From: Microbacterium testaceum StLB037
GTDB taxonomy: Bacteria > Actinomycetota > Actinomycetes > Actinomycetales > Microbacteriaceae
DNA length: 64,000 bases
Direction of reading: 5' to 3'
Assembly: GCF_900104345.1 (NCBI RefSeq)
Contig: NZ_FNJN01000004.1
Location: forward strand, 62,802-126,801
In this document: positions 34,449 to 43,419 of the stretch, in pieces
Layout of the letters: every line of letters starts with the position of its first letter
Position numbering within the stretch: position 1 is the stretch's first letter
Program-made: the position numbers and the translations under genes
Notes under the pieces: generated by a model
Told to the model about the DNA's origin: nothing
Seen by the model: only the letters and a program-made list of their open reading frames with translations
Database searches by the model: none

Positions 34449-36205
34449 TGGAACCTGTCATCATCGACGCGGGCACGCTGACATTCTCGGATGCCGACAT
34501 GACCGCAACCGGACTGCTCATCCCGTACGGCGTGCAGTGCCGCTCCAACCTCGGCATGTTCACCTTCGCCAAGGGCGACGTGACCATTCCCACCGACTTC
34601 ACCGGCATGTCCCTCAACATCGAGCACCGCCGCGAGAGCGTTGTCGGCGGCTTCGTCAACGCCTGGGAGCAGGACGAGGGAACTTTCGGCACGTTCAAGT
34701 ACGCCGACACCCCCGCGGGACGCCAGGCCTACGCGGACGGTAAAAGCGGTAAGCGCAAGAACCTCTCCGCAGAGGTCGCCAACGTCCGCATCCAGGGCGG
34801 CAAGGCCCTGCCCGGCGCGAACCTCTTCGCCGCCGCCCAGGTCGAACGCCCCGCCTTTGAGGGCGCGACCCTTCTCGCCGCGGAGGACACCCCCTCCTCG
34901 GACTCGTACACCGCACCGGACGCCGCCAGCTCCAGCCGGTACGTCACGCAGTTCACCGACGACCAGGGCGTCAAGTGGTCCCGCGTCGAGGAAACCACCA
35001 GTACCACCACGGTCACCAAACTCTCCGACGCTGACGAGGCAGACGAGCCCAACCCCGACGACAAGCCCGCAGAAAAGGAGACGACGTTGAACGCCAGCGC
35101 CATCGAATCGCCCCTCATCACCGTCCCGGCCACCTTCCTCGGCTCCGCACCGCGCGGCTCCAATGGCCTCGTGAAGGCCGCAGACATCGACCTCGGGACC
35201 GTGTTCGCCGCCATCCACGCCATCAAGGCCAAGGTCCCCGGCGCGGTCCAGGACGCCGAGACCCTCCTCGCCGCCCTGGCCGACATCAAGTACGACACCG
35301 CGGGCGGGCTCACCACCGCGGGCTCCGGCATCCTCCAGCCTGCCTGGGTTGGCAAGCTCTGGCAGGGCCGCCGCTACCAGCAGAAGTACATCGACCTCGG
35401 CACCCACACCTTCGGCGGCATCCAGCTCGGCGGACGCAAGGGCTACACCATGAACGCCGGAGCCGAACTCGTCCAGTCCTGGGCGGGCAACAAGGCCGAC
35501 ATCCCGTCCGGCTCCGCCACCACCGCCACCCGCGCCAGCACCCTCCGCAAGTACGGCTGGGGAGCCGACATCGCCCGAGAGTGGTTCGACCTCGAAGGCG
35601 GAGCCGATGTCATCGAAGAGCTGATCAAGCTCGTAATCGACAGCTACGCCCGCGTCACCGACCGCGACGCACTGTCCGACATCTTCAAGATCGCCTCCCA
35701 GGGCGACGGCGTTGCGCTCTCGCGCACCATCGCACCCAACGCCCTGCCCGCCGGCACTCCCGCAAACAGCGCGTACTACCCCGCCGCGGTGCAGCTCATC
35801 CAGGCCATCGAAGCCGTCACCGACGCTGACGACACCCCCACCTTCGCCGTCGTCAACCCCGTCGCCTGGGCGCAGCTCATCTACACCCCGAAGGACCTCC
35901 TGCCCGAGTTCGTTCAGCTCTCGGTCAGCGTCGGTAACGGCGAGGCGGGCGTGGACGCGGCCAGCGGCAAGGTCGTCGTCAAGAAGGCTCCCCAGGCCTA
36001 CTTCCCCGGCACGAAGACCACCGACCCGCAGGTGGTCGCCGGAGCCAAGGGCGGCATCGAGTTCAAGGAGCAGGGCACCACGCCCATCAGCCTCGAAGCG
36101 CTCGACATCGCCCGCGGCGGCGTGGACCGCGCCAACGTCGGATACCTGGAGACGTTCAACGTCCGCCCGGAATCCTTCGCCTTCGTCGGCACCAAAGCCG
36201 CCTGA
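34448..36205 (+). CDS. Fused capsid maturation protease and major capsid protein
   Basis: 585 aa. Residues 1 to about 150 resemble a phage prohead protease (GLLIPYGVQCRSNLGMFTF; SLNIEHRRESVVGGF with the catalytic-type His; NLSAEVANVRI with Ser). A Ser/Thr/Asp-rich linker (about 150-215) follows. From about 220 the protein has HK97-type capsid features (delta-like ETLLAALADI, QPAWVGKLWQGRRY, ATRASTLRKYGWGADI). One chain thus supplies both protease and shell subunit. No frameshift separates them. Confidence 0.85.
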   Translation: MEPVIIDAGTLTFSDADMTATGLLIPYGVQCRSNLGMFTFAKGDVTIPTDFTGMSLNIEHRRESVVGGFVNAWEQDEGTFGTFKYADTPAGRQAYADGKSGKRKNLSAEVANVRIQGGKALPGANLFAAAQVERPAFEGATLLAAEDTPSSDSYTAPDAASSSRYVTQFTDDQGVKWSRVEETTSTTTVTKLSDADEADEPNPDDKPAEKETTLNASAIESPLITVPATFLGSAPRGSNGLVKAADIDLGTVFAAIHAIKAKVPGAVQDAETLLAALADIKYDTAGGLTTAGSGILQPAWVGKLWQGRRYQQKYIDLGTHTFGGIQLGGRKGYTMNAGAELVQSWAGNKADIPSGSATTATRASTLRKYGWGADIAREWFDLEGGADVIEELIKLVIDSYARVTDRDALSDIFKIASQGDGVALSRTIAPNALPAGTPANSAYYPAAVQLIQAIEAVTDADDTPTFAVVNPVAWAQLIYTPKDLLPEFVQLSVSVGNGEAGVDAASGKVVVKKAPQAYFPGTKTTDPQVVAGAKGGIEFKEQGTTPISLEALDIARGGVDRANVGYLETFNVRPESFAFVGTKAA

Positions 36206-36223
36206 GCGTCGGGAGCGTAGGAC

Positions 36224-36583
36224 ATGGCCAACGCCAAGTGGTACACCACGGAAACCGACGCGGAGCGTACGCGCCTCCGCGCCGCGTGGGGGGACGCACC
36301 GATCGAGAACCTTGACGTTCTCGAACAGCTCCTCGACACCGCCAAGGAACAGGTCATCGCCTACGCTCCCACCGCTCTCCTGGACCCCGAGACCGGCCAG
36401 CCCGTCTACCCGGCGCGGTACGCGCTCGCGCAGCTCATGCAGGCCACCAACCTGTGGAACGCCGGACGGGTCACCAGCGCCGGGGACATCGGGGACGGTT
36501 CGTACGTCTTCACCCCTCGCCCCATGGATAAGACCATCCGCGGCATCATCCGCCCCGAGGACGGGAAGCCCGACATTGGGTAA
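36224..36583 (+). CDS. Head-tail connector protein
   Basis: 119 aa, mostly helical with ALAQLMQATNLWNAGRVTSAGDIGDGSYVFTPRPM near the C-terminus, as in gp6/gp15-like adaptor proteins. ATG after an 18-bp gap. Role assigned by position and helix content. Confidence 0.75.
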   Translation: MANAKWYTTETDAERTRLRAAWGDAPIENLDVLEQLLDTAKEQVIAYAPTALLDPETGQPVYPARYALAQLMQATNLWNAGRVTSAGDIGDGSYVFTPRPMDKTIRGIIRPEDGKPDIG

Positions 36584-36953
36584 CGCACGCACACGCCTCG
36601 CCGCGCTCATCACGCCCATGCTCCCCGCCGACTTCCGGGCAAACGTCAAGCCCTACACCGTCCGCGCCATCGGCACGCTCTCGGCACCCACCGTCTTCAT
36701 CGACTACACGCGCATCACCCACGACGGCATGCCCCAAGGGGCCATGCTCGACGGCTTCGACATCGCGCTCGTGTCGCCCCTCACGGACTTCGCGAAAGCG
36801 GAGGACTACCTGGACCCCGCCGTCCGCGAGTTCGTCCGCGCCATCGACCCCGCCCCCGACCTCGCATGGTCGGAGACCAACAAACGCGAGCTGTCCGAAT
36901 ACCTCGCGTGGGTCGTCACCGTCTCCTTCCCGACCGCCTCACACCAGGAGTAA
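36576..36953 (+). CDS. Head-tail connector or tail-terminator-like protein
   Basis: 125 aa, alpha/beta. Begins at TTG 36576, overlapping the preceding stop; this is the only start that covers the conserved-looking NARTRLAALITPMLPADF. The order connector - this gene - tail tube points to a tail terminator or stopper. Family not certain. Confidence 0.65.
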   Translation: MGNARTRLAALITPMLPADFRANVKPYTVRAIGTLSAPTVFIDYTRITHDGMPQGAMLDGFDIALVSPLTDFAKAEDYLDPAVREFVRAIDPAPDLAWSETNKRELSEYLAWVVTVSFPTASHQE

Positions 36954-36958
36954 GCACC

Positions 36959-37360
36959 ATGCCCAAGATCACCAACACCGGTTACTACCCGGCTGGAACA
37001 CTCAGCATCGGCACCGACGAGTACACCCTCGCCATCGACTCCGCCGTGCTCACCCCCACCACGCCCACCACCGTCATCAACGACATCGGCGGGGGCGTCC
37101 AGCAGATCGCCGGAATCCCCGTGTGGGCGCTCGCCCTGAGCATCGTGCAGGACCTCGCCACCGCGTCGTCCTTCTCGCAGTACCTCATCGCCAACGCCGG
37201 TCAGATCAAGTCGGCGACGTACAAGCCCCAGGCCGGGGCCACCTCGAAGACGTTCACGCTCAACCTTCTCATCATCCCGGCGTCCATCGGCGGCGCGGGC
37301 GGCTCCGTCGCCAAGAGCACCGTGACGCTCCCCGTCAGCGGACAGCCCACCATCGCCTGA
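36959..37360 (+). CDS. Major tail (tube) protein
   Basis: 133 aa, rich in beta structure and Gly/Thr/Ser (GTDEYTLAIDSAVLTPTTP; GQIKSATYKPQAGATSK; STVTLPVSGQPTIA). CAGGAG lies 9 bp upstream of the ATG. Composition and position before the tape measure support the tube role. Confidence 0.8.
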   Translation: MPKITNTGYYPAGTLSIGTDEYTLAIDSAVLTPTTPTTVINDIGGGVQQIAGIPVWALALSIVQDLATASSFSQYLIANAGQIKSATYKPQAGATSKTFTLNLLIIPASIGGAGGSVAKSTVTLPVSGQPTIA

Positions 37361-37363
37361 CAC

Positions 37364-37852
37364 ATGCGAATCTCGCTCCTCATCGACGGGTCCCCGCTGG
37401 CCGTGCTCGCCACGGTCATGCGGGGCCTCCCGACCGACGTGAAGCGAGAGATCGGCACCCGCACCAAGGGACCCGCCGTGGACATGTGGCGCGAGGAGCT
37501 GAACGACAACGCCGAGGACCGCCGACAATTCGCCCTCGCCAAGTCCGGCACGGTCGGCGTCACCCAATCCAACGTCACGCTCCGAGCCGGTGGAGTTGGC
37601 CGCCTGTCCTCCGGGACGCCCGTTTCAGCCATCGCCAAGGCCACCGAGTTCGGTGCCAACGCCGACCAAAAAATCCTCACCCGCAGCCGCGCGGGCAAGC
37701 CGTACAAGCGCCGCCTCGGCCCCACCTTCGGGCCTCCCCGCCGCGGGGGCAAGGTCGCCTACCCCGCCGCCGCCAAGGTCATCGCCCGTGTGGCATCCCT
37801 GTGGATTCAGACCGCTTACCGAACCGTCTACGAGAAGATCGAGAGGCTTTGA
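37364..37852 (+). CDS. Phage tail-completion-like protein
   Basis: 162 aa, Arg/Lys-rich with KATEFGANADQKILTRSRAGKPYKR and a C-terminal helix; resembles HK97 gp10-type neck/tail proteins in size and composition. It stands where tail assembly chaperones usually are but has no slippery sequence. Assignment weak. Confidence 0.55.
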   Translation: MRISLLIDGSPLAVLATVMRGLPTDVKREIGTRTKGPAVDMWREELNDNAEDRRQFALAKSGTVGVTQSNVTLRAGGVGRLSSGTPVSAIAKATEFGANADQKILTRSRAGKPYKRRLGPTFGPPRRGGKVAYPAAAKVIARVASLWIQTAYRTVYEKIERL

Positions 37853-37853
37853 C

Positions 37854-39125
37854 GTGGCCCGCAACCCCATCGAAATTCCGATTGCGTCGGAGACCGGGGC
37901 CTTCGAAAAGGGCATCAAGTCCGGCGTCATCGAGCCGGTGAAGGACGCTGAGAAGGCGCTAAAAAACCTCGCCGAGGTTCGCGGACCCGACCAGCTCGAG
38001 AACGACCTTCGGGACGCGCAGCGCCAGACTGCCAAGCTCGCCGACGAGACCGACCGCACCGCTAAGGCCATCGAGAAGGACTTCAAGCGCGCCTACCGCG
38101 AGGCCAAGGAAGGCGCCGATTCCGTGGGCGACTCCGGGCGCGCCGGATTCGGCAAGGTCCGCGAGGGCGCGCAAGAGGTCACCCAGGAAATCGGGTCGAA
38201 CCTCGGCGAGGCAGTCTCTAGCATCCGCGGCGACATGAGCGACCTCGGCCAGGTCGGCCAGGACACCCTCGGCGGGCTCGCTGCCACCCTCGCGAGCGCC
38301 GGTCCCGCGGGCATCGCCGGTGCCGCAGCTCTCGCCGCGGGAGCCGTGGGCCTCGGCCTCGTCACTTCCGAGCTGGAGAAACAGGGCGAACAGGCCGACC
38401 GGCTCCGCGACCGGCTCGCCGGTGCCTACCAGGAGGCCGCCCAGGAGGGTCGCCGCTACCTCGACGTTTCTCAGTACATCGCCGAGGCGCAGGACCTCAT
38501 GTTCAACACCGAGCGCGCCGACGAGTGGAAGCAAATCCAGGAGGACGCCAACACCCTCGGCATGGACGTGGGCGACGTGATCCGCGCCAACGCGGGCGAC
38601 CTCGAACAGCAGCAGCGCGTCCAGGAGCGCATCAACGCGCTACTCGATGAGGCTCAGTCCAAGAGCGGCGCGGGCGACGGACTCGCCAACATCCTCCGCA
38701 ACGCCGCCGACTCCGAACTTGCCGTGAAGGGCCTGGAGAAGGTGAGCGATCGGTGGGGCGACATCAACGCCGTCACCGAGGAGAACGCCCGCAAGACCGA
38801 AATCGCGAACGACGTGGTGAGCGGCTACTACCAGGAGGCCATCCGCAAAGCGGGCCTCGCCGAGACCGCCACCGATCAGTTCGGCAACAAGCTCTACGAG
38901 CTGCCGGACGGAAAGCAGGTTGTCATCGACGCCGACACCGGGCGAGCAACCGACGACGTGTCCCGGTTCAAGGGCGACATCAACGCCGCCACCCAAGCCC
39001 GCACCGCCATGGTGCGCGTCAACATCGACGACTCCGCCTGGCGCAACTGGAAGCCCGGCGACAAGATCGGCAACGTCCGCACGGCTGTAGCGCCCGGTGG
39101 CGCAGGCGGGACCACGTGGTACTAA
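37854..39125 (+). CDS. Tape measure protein (short)
   Basis: 423 aa from GTG 37854. Long coiled-coil helices (about 15-110 and 180-330) surround a hydrophobic segment (about 140-172, GGLAATLASAGPAGIAGAAA). This is a typical tape-measure layout. The short length implies a short tail, roughly 60-65 nm at 1.5 Å per residue. Confidence 0.8.
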   Translation: MARNPIEIPIASETGAFEKGIKSGVIEPVKDAEKALKNLAEVRGPDQLENDLRDAQRQTAKLADETDRTAKAIEKDFKRAYREAKEGADSVGDSGRAGFGKVREGAQEVTQEIGSNLGEAVSSIRGDMSDLGQVGQDTLGGLAATLASAGPAGIAGAAALAAGAVGLGLVTSELEKQGEQADRLRDRLAGAYQEAAQEGRRYLDVSQYIAEAQDLMFNTERADEWKQIQEDANTLGMDVGDVIRANAGDLEQQQRVQERINALLDEAQSKSGAGDGLANILRNAADSELAVKGLEKVSDRWGDINAVTEENARKTEIANDVVSGYYQEAIRKAGLAETATDQFGNKLYELPDGKQVVIDADTGRATDDVSRFKGDINAATQARTAMVRVNIDDSAWRNWKPGDKIGNVRTAVAPGGAGGTTWY

Positions 39126-39472
39126 TGCCCGCAACCATCGCCAGCTCCGTCGCCACGCTCACCCCCGCGGCCCTCTCGAACTACACCGCCGACCAAGACG
39201 GCGGGTCGATCCTTCACGACATCCTCGGACGCACCGAAGACGACATCACATTGCGCCCGGCAGGAATGCGCAAGGGCACCATGACACTCGACTTCGCCAC
39301 CGACGCCCTCGCCAACGCCGCCCGCGTGAGTCTCGGCGCCGCCGCCGTGTGGACCCTCACCCACACCGAGCGAACCACCGTGAACATGCGATTCGTCGTC
39401 CGCCGCCACGGACGCGAGGTCGCCGGCGACGGTCGCTACGCCGTGCGCGTGGACTTCGAGGAGGTCCCGTGA
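39125..39472 (+). CDS. Minor tail protein (distal tail-like)
   Basis: 115 aa, beta-rich (TLRPAGMRKGTMTLDFATDALAN; TTVNMRFVVRRHGREVAG). ATG overlaps the tape-measure stop. Position suggests a baseplate or distal-tail part; no family assigned. Confidence 0.6.
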   Translation: MPATIASSVATLTPAALSNYTADQDGGSILHDILGRTEDDITLRPAGMRKGTMTLDFATDALANAARVSLGAAAVWTLTHTERTTVNMRFVVRRHGREVAGDGRYAVRVDFEEVP

Positions 39473-41166
39473 CCGTCTCCACCCACACCTACACCGCCGT
39501 CGTCGTCGGAACTCCCAACCGAGACCTGTCGATCCGCGGTGGAGGAGTGACCCTCGACACCTCGCGCGCGCCGTTCGTCACTGGAACCATTCAGGTCGCC
39601 ATGCCGGGAACCGTCACGCTCGCCGCGCTCGACGTCCGTACCTCCCCGCCGCCGCGCATCCTCATCACGGCCACCAGCGTCATCGACGGCGTGACGCAAA
39701 CTCGCGTGTTCAACCTCACGCTCCGGGACCGTGTGATCGCGTTCCGCGACGGGACCATTGGGCTCCCCGTCTCGTCAGACGAAGCTCTCGTGCTCGACCA
39801 CGCACCGCTCGCCGACGATGAGGCACTGTTCACCCGCCAGGGCTCCCTTCGCTCGATAGTCGCCTACGTCTTGGGAAAGGCCATCCCCGGCGCGACACTC
39901 GCCGCAGGGCCCGACCAGGCCGTCTCCGTCTACGCCGACGCCACGAACGAGATGATCAACCCCGCCGCCGCGGTTGACCTCACCGGATGGAATGCAACCA
40001 ACCTCAACACCTTCACCCGCGCCACTGTCCAGGCCTGGGCCGCGAACAGTAACCAGACCGCATTCAACCTCCGTGGCACGGCCAACACCGACTCCTACAT
40101 CGACACCGCCTTCGCGGCCCCCGGCATGGCCGGACGGAACTACCTCCTGCGCGCCCGCCAGCGCACCACCGGCATCGCCCTGCCGTCTGCTAACGCGGGA
40201 CGCCTCCGCGTGTTCTACAGCACCAACGGCGGCGTCACCTACTGGCCCCTCGCCGACGCCTACGGAACCTCCGCCGCGAACACCACCGCCGACGTGTCGA
40301 TGCGCGTCGGGTTCCCCATCGGAACCACGCACATCATCGTCCGCGCCTACCACGGCTTCAACAACGACCAGTCCGTCCTCTGGTCTGACTTCCGACTCAG
40401 CGAGTACACCGGCGATCCCACCGACCTTGCCTACTTCGACGGCAACACACCAGGCACCACCGGCTACCTCTACACCTGGAACGGCGCCGCTGGGCTGAGC
40501 ATCACCCGCCGCCGCGCGCTCATCAGCCGCGACCCCGAAGCCCTCCTGTGGAAAGCCGGACAGTCCGGGCTCCGCCTCCTGGCCTCGCTCGTGCAAGCCC
40601 TCGGTCTGCGCCTCGTGTGCGACGAGACCCGCACATGGTCGCTTCGAGCGGAGGGATACGCCGCCCCCGGCGCCCTCGCCATCCGCCACGGCGTCAACCT
40701 CATCGACGCCGACGACAGCATTTCCCGCGACGGGGAATCCTGGTTCGACGCCGCCGTCACCGTCTACCGGTGGACCGATCGAAACGGCGACCGGCAAGAA
40801 CGCCGCGACACCTACGCCATGGCGGGCTACAGCCGCCTCCGCACCTTCGAACGGGAGATGCCCTACCCCGGCCCCGGATTCAGCCAATACGCCGTCAGGC
40901 GGGCGCAAGGCCGCGGGCGCGAGGTCACCGCCGCCGCCGTCGCCGACTGGCGAGCGCAAGCCGAACAGGCCATCACCGTCGTCCTCGAAGGCGCCCCCAT
41001 CCAAACCGGCCAGACCAGCCGCGTCGATTTCAGCTTCGACCGCGACGAAATGACCGTGACCACCCGCACCACCGACACCCCCGCCGCCGCATGGGTCCTC
41101 ATCCCCTCCGGTAGCAAATGGACCGACCAGCCCACGGGCGGGTCCTGGACAGGAGAGGCAATCTAA
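39469..41166 (+). CDS. Minor tail protein with carbohydrate-binding-like insert
   Basis: 565 aa. N-terminal beta region (about 1-140) and C-terminal tail-hub-like part (about 355-565) flank a jelly-roll-like insert (about 155-345: NEMINPAAAVDLTGWNATNL, NTDSYIDTAFAAPGMAGRNY) of the carbohydrate-binding type, which could touch the host wall. GTG start overlaps the preceding stop (GTGA). Confidence 0.75.
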   Translation: MTVSTHTYTAVVVGTPNRDLSIRGGGVTLDTSRAPFVTGTIQVAMPGTVTLAALDVRTSPPPRILITATSVIDGVTQTRVFNLTLRDRVIAFRDGTIGLPVSSDEALVLDHAPLADDEALFTRQGSLRSIVAYVLGKAIPGATLAAGPDQAVSVYADATNEMINPAAAVDLTGWNATNLNTFTRATVQAWAANSNQTAFNLRGTANTDSYIDTAFAAPGMAGRNYLLRARQRTTGIALPSANAGRLRVFYSTNGGVTYWPLADAYGTSAANTTADVSMRVGFPIGTTHIIVRAYHGFNNDQSVLWSDFRLSEYTGDPTDLAYFDGNTPGTTGYLYTWNGAAGLSITRRRALISRDPEALLWKAGQSGLRLLASLVQALGLRLVCDETRTWSLRAEGYAAPGALAIRHGVNLIDADDSISRDGESWFDAAVTVYRWTDRNGDRQERRDTYAMAGYSRLRTFEREMPYPGPGFSQYAVRRAQGRGREVTAAAVADWRAQAEQAITVVLEGAPIQTGQTSRVDFSFDRDEMTVTTRTTDTPAAAWVLIPSGSKWTDQPTGGSWTGEAI

Positions 41167-42050
41167 TGGCCACCGGAGACGACGCCCTCGCGGCAGGAAT
41201 GGACGTGGTGCCCGGCACCGCAGACCGCCGCCTCGGGTACGAAGAGATCAACAAGACCCGCGACTACATCGCCCAGCGGACGGCCACCGTCACGCCCGTC
41301 AGCAAGGGCGGAACCGGCGCGACCACCGCCGCGCAGGCGCGCGCCAACCTCGACGTGGCACCTGCCAGCGAGGTCGGAAAGCGAGCATCCATCAACGCCC
41401 TGGCGCAGCCGTTCGCCGTCGCACAGATTGAAACCAACCCCGCGCACCAACTCGGCATGTACTACAGCGACGGCGCCGCCCGCCCCGTCGTTCGCGTGGA
41501 CCAGACGGACATCACCCTGGCATCCAAGGGCGACACGGACGCCGCCCTGACCGCCGCCAGCAACGCGAGCAGCAACGCGGACGGACGTGTGGCCAAGGGC
41601 GGGGACACGATGACAGGGAACCTGTTCCTCCCGAACTCCACCGCAGCCACCGCGAGCTGGCAGGTCGCCTACATCAACGGTGACGGGCGACTCTGCCGAG
41701 GTTCGTCCTCGCAGCGCTACAAGAAGTACATCAGCGCCTTCGAGCCCGAAGCTCTCGGCGACATCTGGCCCGCTCTCCAGCGCTACCAGATGCGCTCCGA
41801 CGGCATCATGCCCGGCGACGGCAAGTGGCACTACGGCTACATCGCCGAGCAGATGTCACAGCACCCCGACCAAGACCGTTTCGTCGTCTACCGCGACGTG
41901 GACGACACGGGGGAGCAGGTGCCCGACTCCATCGACTTCATCGGTCTCCTGCTCGCCCAGACGGCACAGCTTCACGAGCAGCTCGCCAACGCCCTCGTTG
42001 GCCTCGACCTGGCCCACCAACGCATCGCACAACTGGAGCAGGGCGCATGA
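41166..42050 (+). CDS. Tail fibre with S74 intramolecular chaperone
   Basis: 294 aa. Fibre motif SKGGTGATTAAQAR at about 46-59, GGDTMTGNLFLP at about 145-156, and a C-terminal S74 autoprotease/chaperone domain from about 178 (GSSSQRYKKYISAFEPEAL, with the Ser/Lys pair) to the end coiled coil. S74 domains trimerise the fibre and then cut themselves off, so the mature fibre would be about 180 aa. Confidence 0.88.
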   Translation: MATGDDALAAGMDVVPGTADRRLGYEEINKTRDYIAQRTATVTPVSKGGTGATTAAQARANLDVAPASEVGKRASINALAQPFAVAQIETNPAHQLGMYYSDGAARPVVRVDQTDITLASKGDTDAALTAASNASSNADGRVAKGGDTMTGNLFLPNSTAATASWQVAYINGDGRLCRGSSSQRYKKYISAFEPEALGDIWPALQRYQMRSDGIMPGDGKWHYGYIAEQMSQHPDQDRFVVYRDVDDTGEQVPDSIDFIGLLLAQTAQLHEQLANALVGLDLAHQRIAQLEQGA

Positions 42051-42763
42051 CCCTCGCATTCGAGGACGCCGTAGACATCGGCTACGGACGCGGACGCCTC
42101 GCCCCCGACGCCGCAGCATCCCTCCGCCGCGTGGATGCCGCGTTCGGGCGACCCGCTGACGTGAACGAGGCCTGGCGCTCGCCCGAGCAAGCTAATGCCA
42201 ACTACGCCCGATACCTCCGCTACCTCAACGGCACCGGACCATGGGCGCCCATCGCACTCCCCGCGGATCAGTCCGTCCACTGCGAGGGCAACGCCGTCGA
42301 TACCGACGACACCCGACCCGACCAGATGCCGACCTGGAACGACCACGGCTGGTACTGGACCGTCTACCGCGGCGGCGAGCTGAAAGAGCGCTGGCACCTC
42401 GAGCGATTCCCCAGCCGTGACAACCACCGAAACACCCCCGCGACCGCGGGAACCGAACCCCTCACACCGAAGGACTGGTACGACATGTTGGACCCCACCG
42501 AACTGCAGAAGCTCATGACCGCCGCCTTCCTCGACGCGCTCCGCCAGAACGCCCGCGAAGAGGCCAACAAGACCGTGACCTACAGCGTCCCGGACGGTGC
42601 CGGCGGGCAGGTCTACTGGGCCGTCGACTTCGACAACAACACCAAGGCCCGCCTGTGGAACGGCGAACAGCTCGACATTCGCCGAGCCCTCGGATTCCGC
42701 GAGCTCATCAACCAGCCCCCGCAGTCCCTCGACGGCTTCACCGATATCTCGGTTCAGCCGTGA
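42047..42763 (+). CDS. Endolysin, M15-type D-Ala-D-Ala peptidase
   Basis: 238 aa. Zinc-peptidase domain in residues 1-125 with ligands His78 and Asp85 (SVHCEGNAVDTDD) and His117 (KERWHLER), like VanY/M15 lysins that cut peptidoglycan cross-links. The C-terminal half (about 145-238) may bind the wall or assemble. No signal peptide, so release depends on the holin. ATGA overlap with the fibre gene. Confidence 0.88.
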   Translation: MTLAFEDAVDIGYGRGRLAPDAAASLRRVDAAFGRPADVNEAWRSPEQANANYARYLRYLNGTGPWAPIALPADQSVHCEGNAVDTDDTRPDQMPTWNDHGWYWTVYRGGELKERWHLERFPSRDNHRNTPATAGTEPLTPKDWYDMLDPTELQKLMTAAFLDALRQNAREEANKTVTYSVPDGAGGQVYWAVDFDNNTKARLWNGEQLDIRRALGFRELINQPPQSLDGFTDISVQP

Positions 42764-42804
42764 GCCTCACCACTCGCCGATCCCGGCGCGACCGAAAGGA
42801 CGTC

Positions 42805-43161
42805 ATGACCGATCCCACCCCCAAGCCCGCAGAGCCCGTGCTGTCCAAGAACCTCGCGTTCGGCGCCATCGCCCTCATTGTCGTCCTCGGCGTGGTCGGC
42901 GTGGTGCTCCTGCACCTGTTCCGGCCCGACGCCTCGGCCACTTTCATTCAGACCATCGTGACCTTCGCTGGCATCCTGACTGTGGCAATTACCACGATCT
43001 ACGGACTCGGCAAGCTCGGTGATCGGGTCGAGGTCGTCCAGCGGCAGACCAACGGCAACCTGGCCATGCGGGACCGCATCATCGCGGAGAAGGACGCGCA
43101 GATCGCGGCGCTCCACGTCGAGAAGGTCGAACTGGCCAAGCAGCTCCCGCCCACCGCGTGA
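42805..43161 (+). CDS. Holin
   Basis: 118 aa with two transmembrane segments (about 18-38 and 48-70) and a charged coiled-coil C-terminus. ATG at 42805 has GAAAGGA 5 bp upstream; GTG at 42760, inside the lysin stop, is an alternative that adds an Arg-rich leader. Directly after the endolysin and last in the rightward operon. Confidence 0.8.
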   Translation: MTDPTPKPAEPVLSKNLAFGAIALIVVLGVVGVVLLHLFRPDASATFIQTIVTFAGILTVAITTIYGLGKLGDRVEVVQRQTNGNLAMRDRIIAEKDAQIAALHVEKVELAKQLPPTA

Positions 43162-43167
43162 CGCAAG

Positions 43168-43198
43168 AAAGGGTGTCAGGCTATCCCTGACACCCTTT
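43168..43198. terminator. Terminator at the end of the late operon
   Basis: AAAGGGTGTCAGG (43168-43180) and CCTGACACCCTTT (43186-43198) form a 13-bp stem with T-run, able to act in both directions between the holin and the leftward small gene. The same core stem, GGGTGTCAGG/CCTGACACCC, recurs at 45165-45189. Confidence 0.88.
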
Positions 43199-43212
43199 CG
43201 TCGTCCTCGGTG

Positions 43213-43407
43213 CTACGCCGAGAGCTTGCCGTTGCGGCGGTTCGCCTCCTTGATCGCCGCATCCACCGTGCCATCCGCGACGGCGACGGCGTGTGCTCGC
43301 ATGCCGCTCACGATGGCCGCGCGAACGATCCAGTAGAGAGCGGCAAGCGACACTGCTACGCCGATCAGCCACACGACGATTGCCCCTAGGTAGTCCTCAT
43401 TGCTCAT
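43213..43407 (-). CDS. Phage small membrane protein, 64 aa
   Basis: One long hydrophobic stretch (about 8-34, GAIVVWLIGVAVSLAALYWI) and a basic C-terminus. AAAGGA 7 bp before the ATG. It follows integrase by 12 bp on the same strand, so it is likely expressed in lysogens and could alter the cell surface or infection by other phages. Function unknown. Confidence 0.7.
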   Translation of the reverse strand: MSNEDYLGAIVVWLIGVAVSLAALYWIVRAAIVSGMRAHAVAVADGTVDAAIKEANRRNGKLSA

Positions 43408-43419
43408 GCGCGCATCCTT

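Noticed and set aside
34127..36649. 840-aa minus-strand frame across the capsid gene, and a similar 982-aa one at 48060-51008
   Set aside because: Low-complexity antisense readings of clearly recognised plus-strand genes, a common effect of very high GC at third positions.
43168..43198. Repeated GGGTGTCAGG stem considered as an additional att or cos repeat
   Set aside because: It occurs as a hairpin with T-runs behind transcripts at both places; sequence outside the stems does not match.
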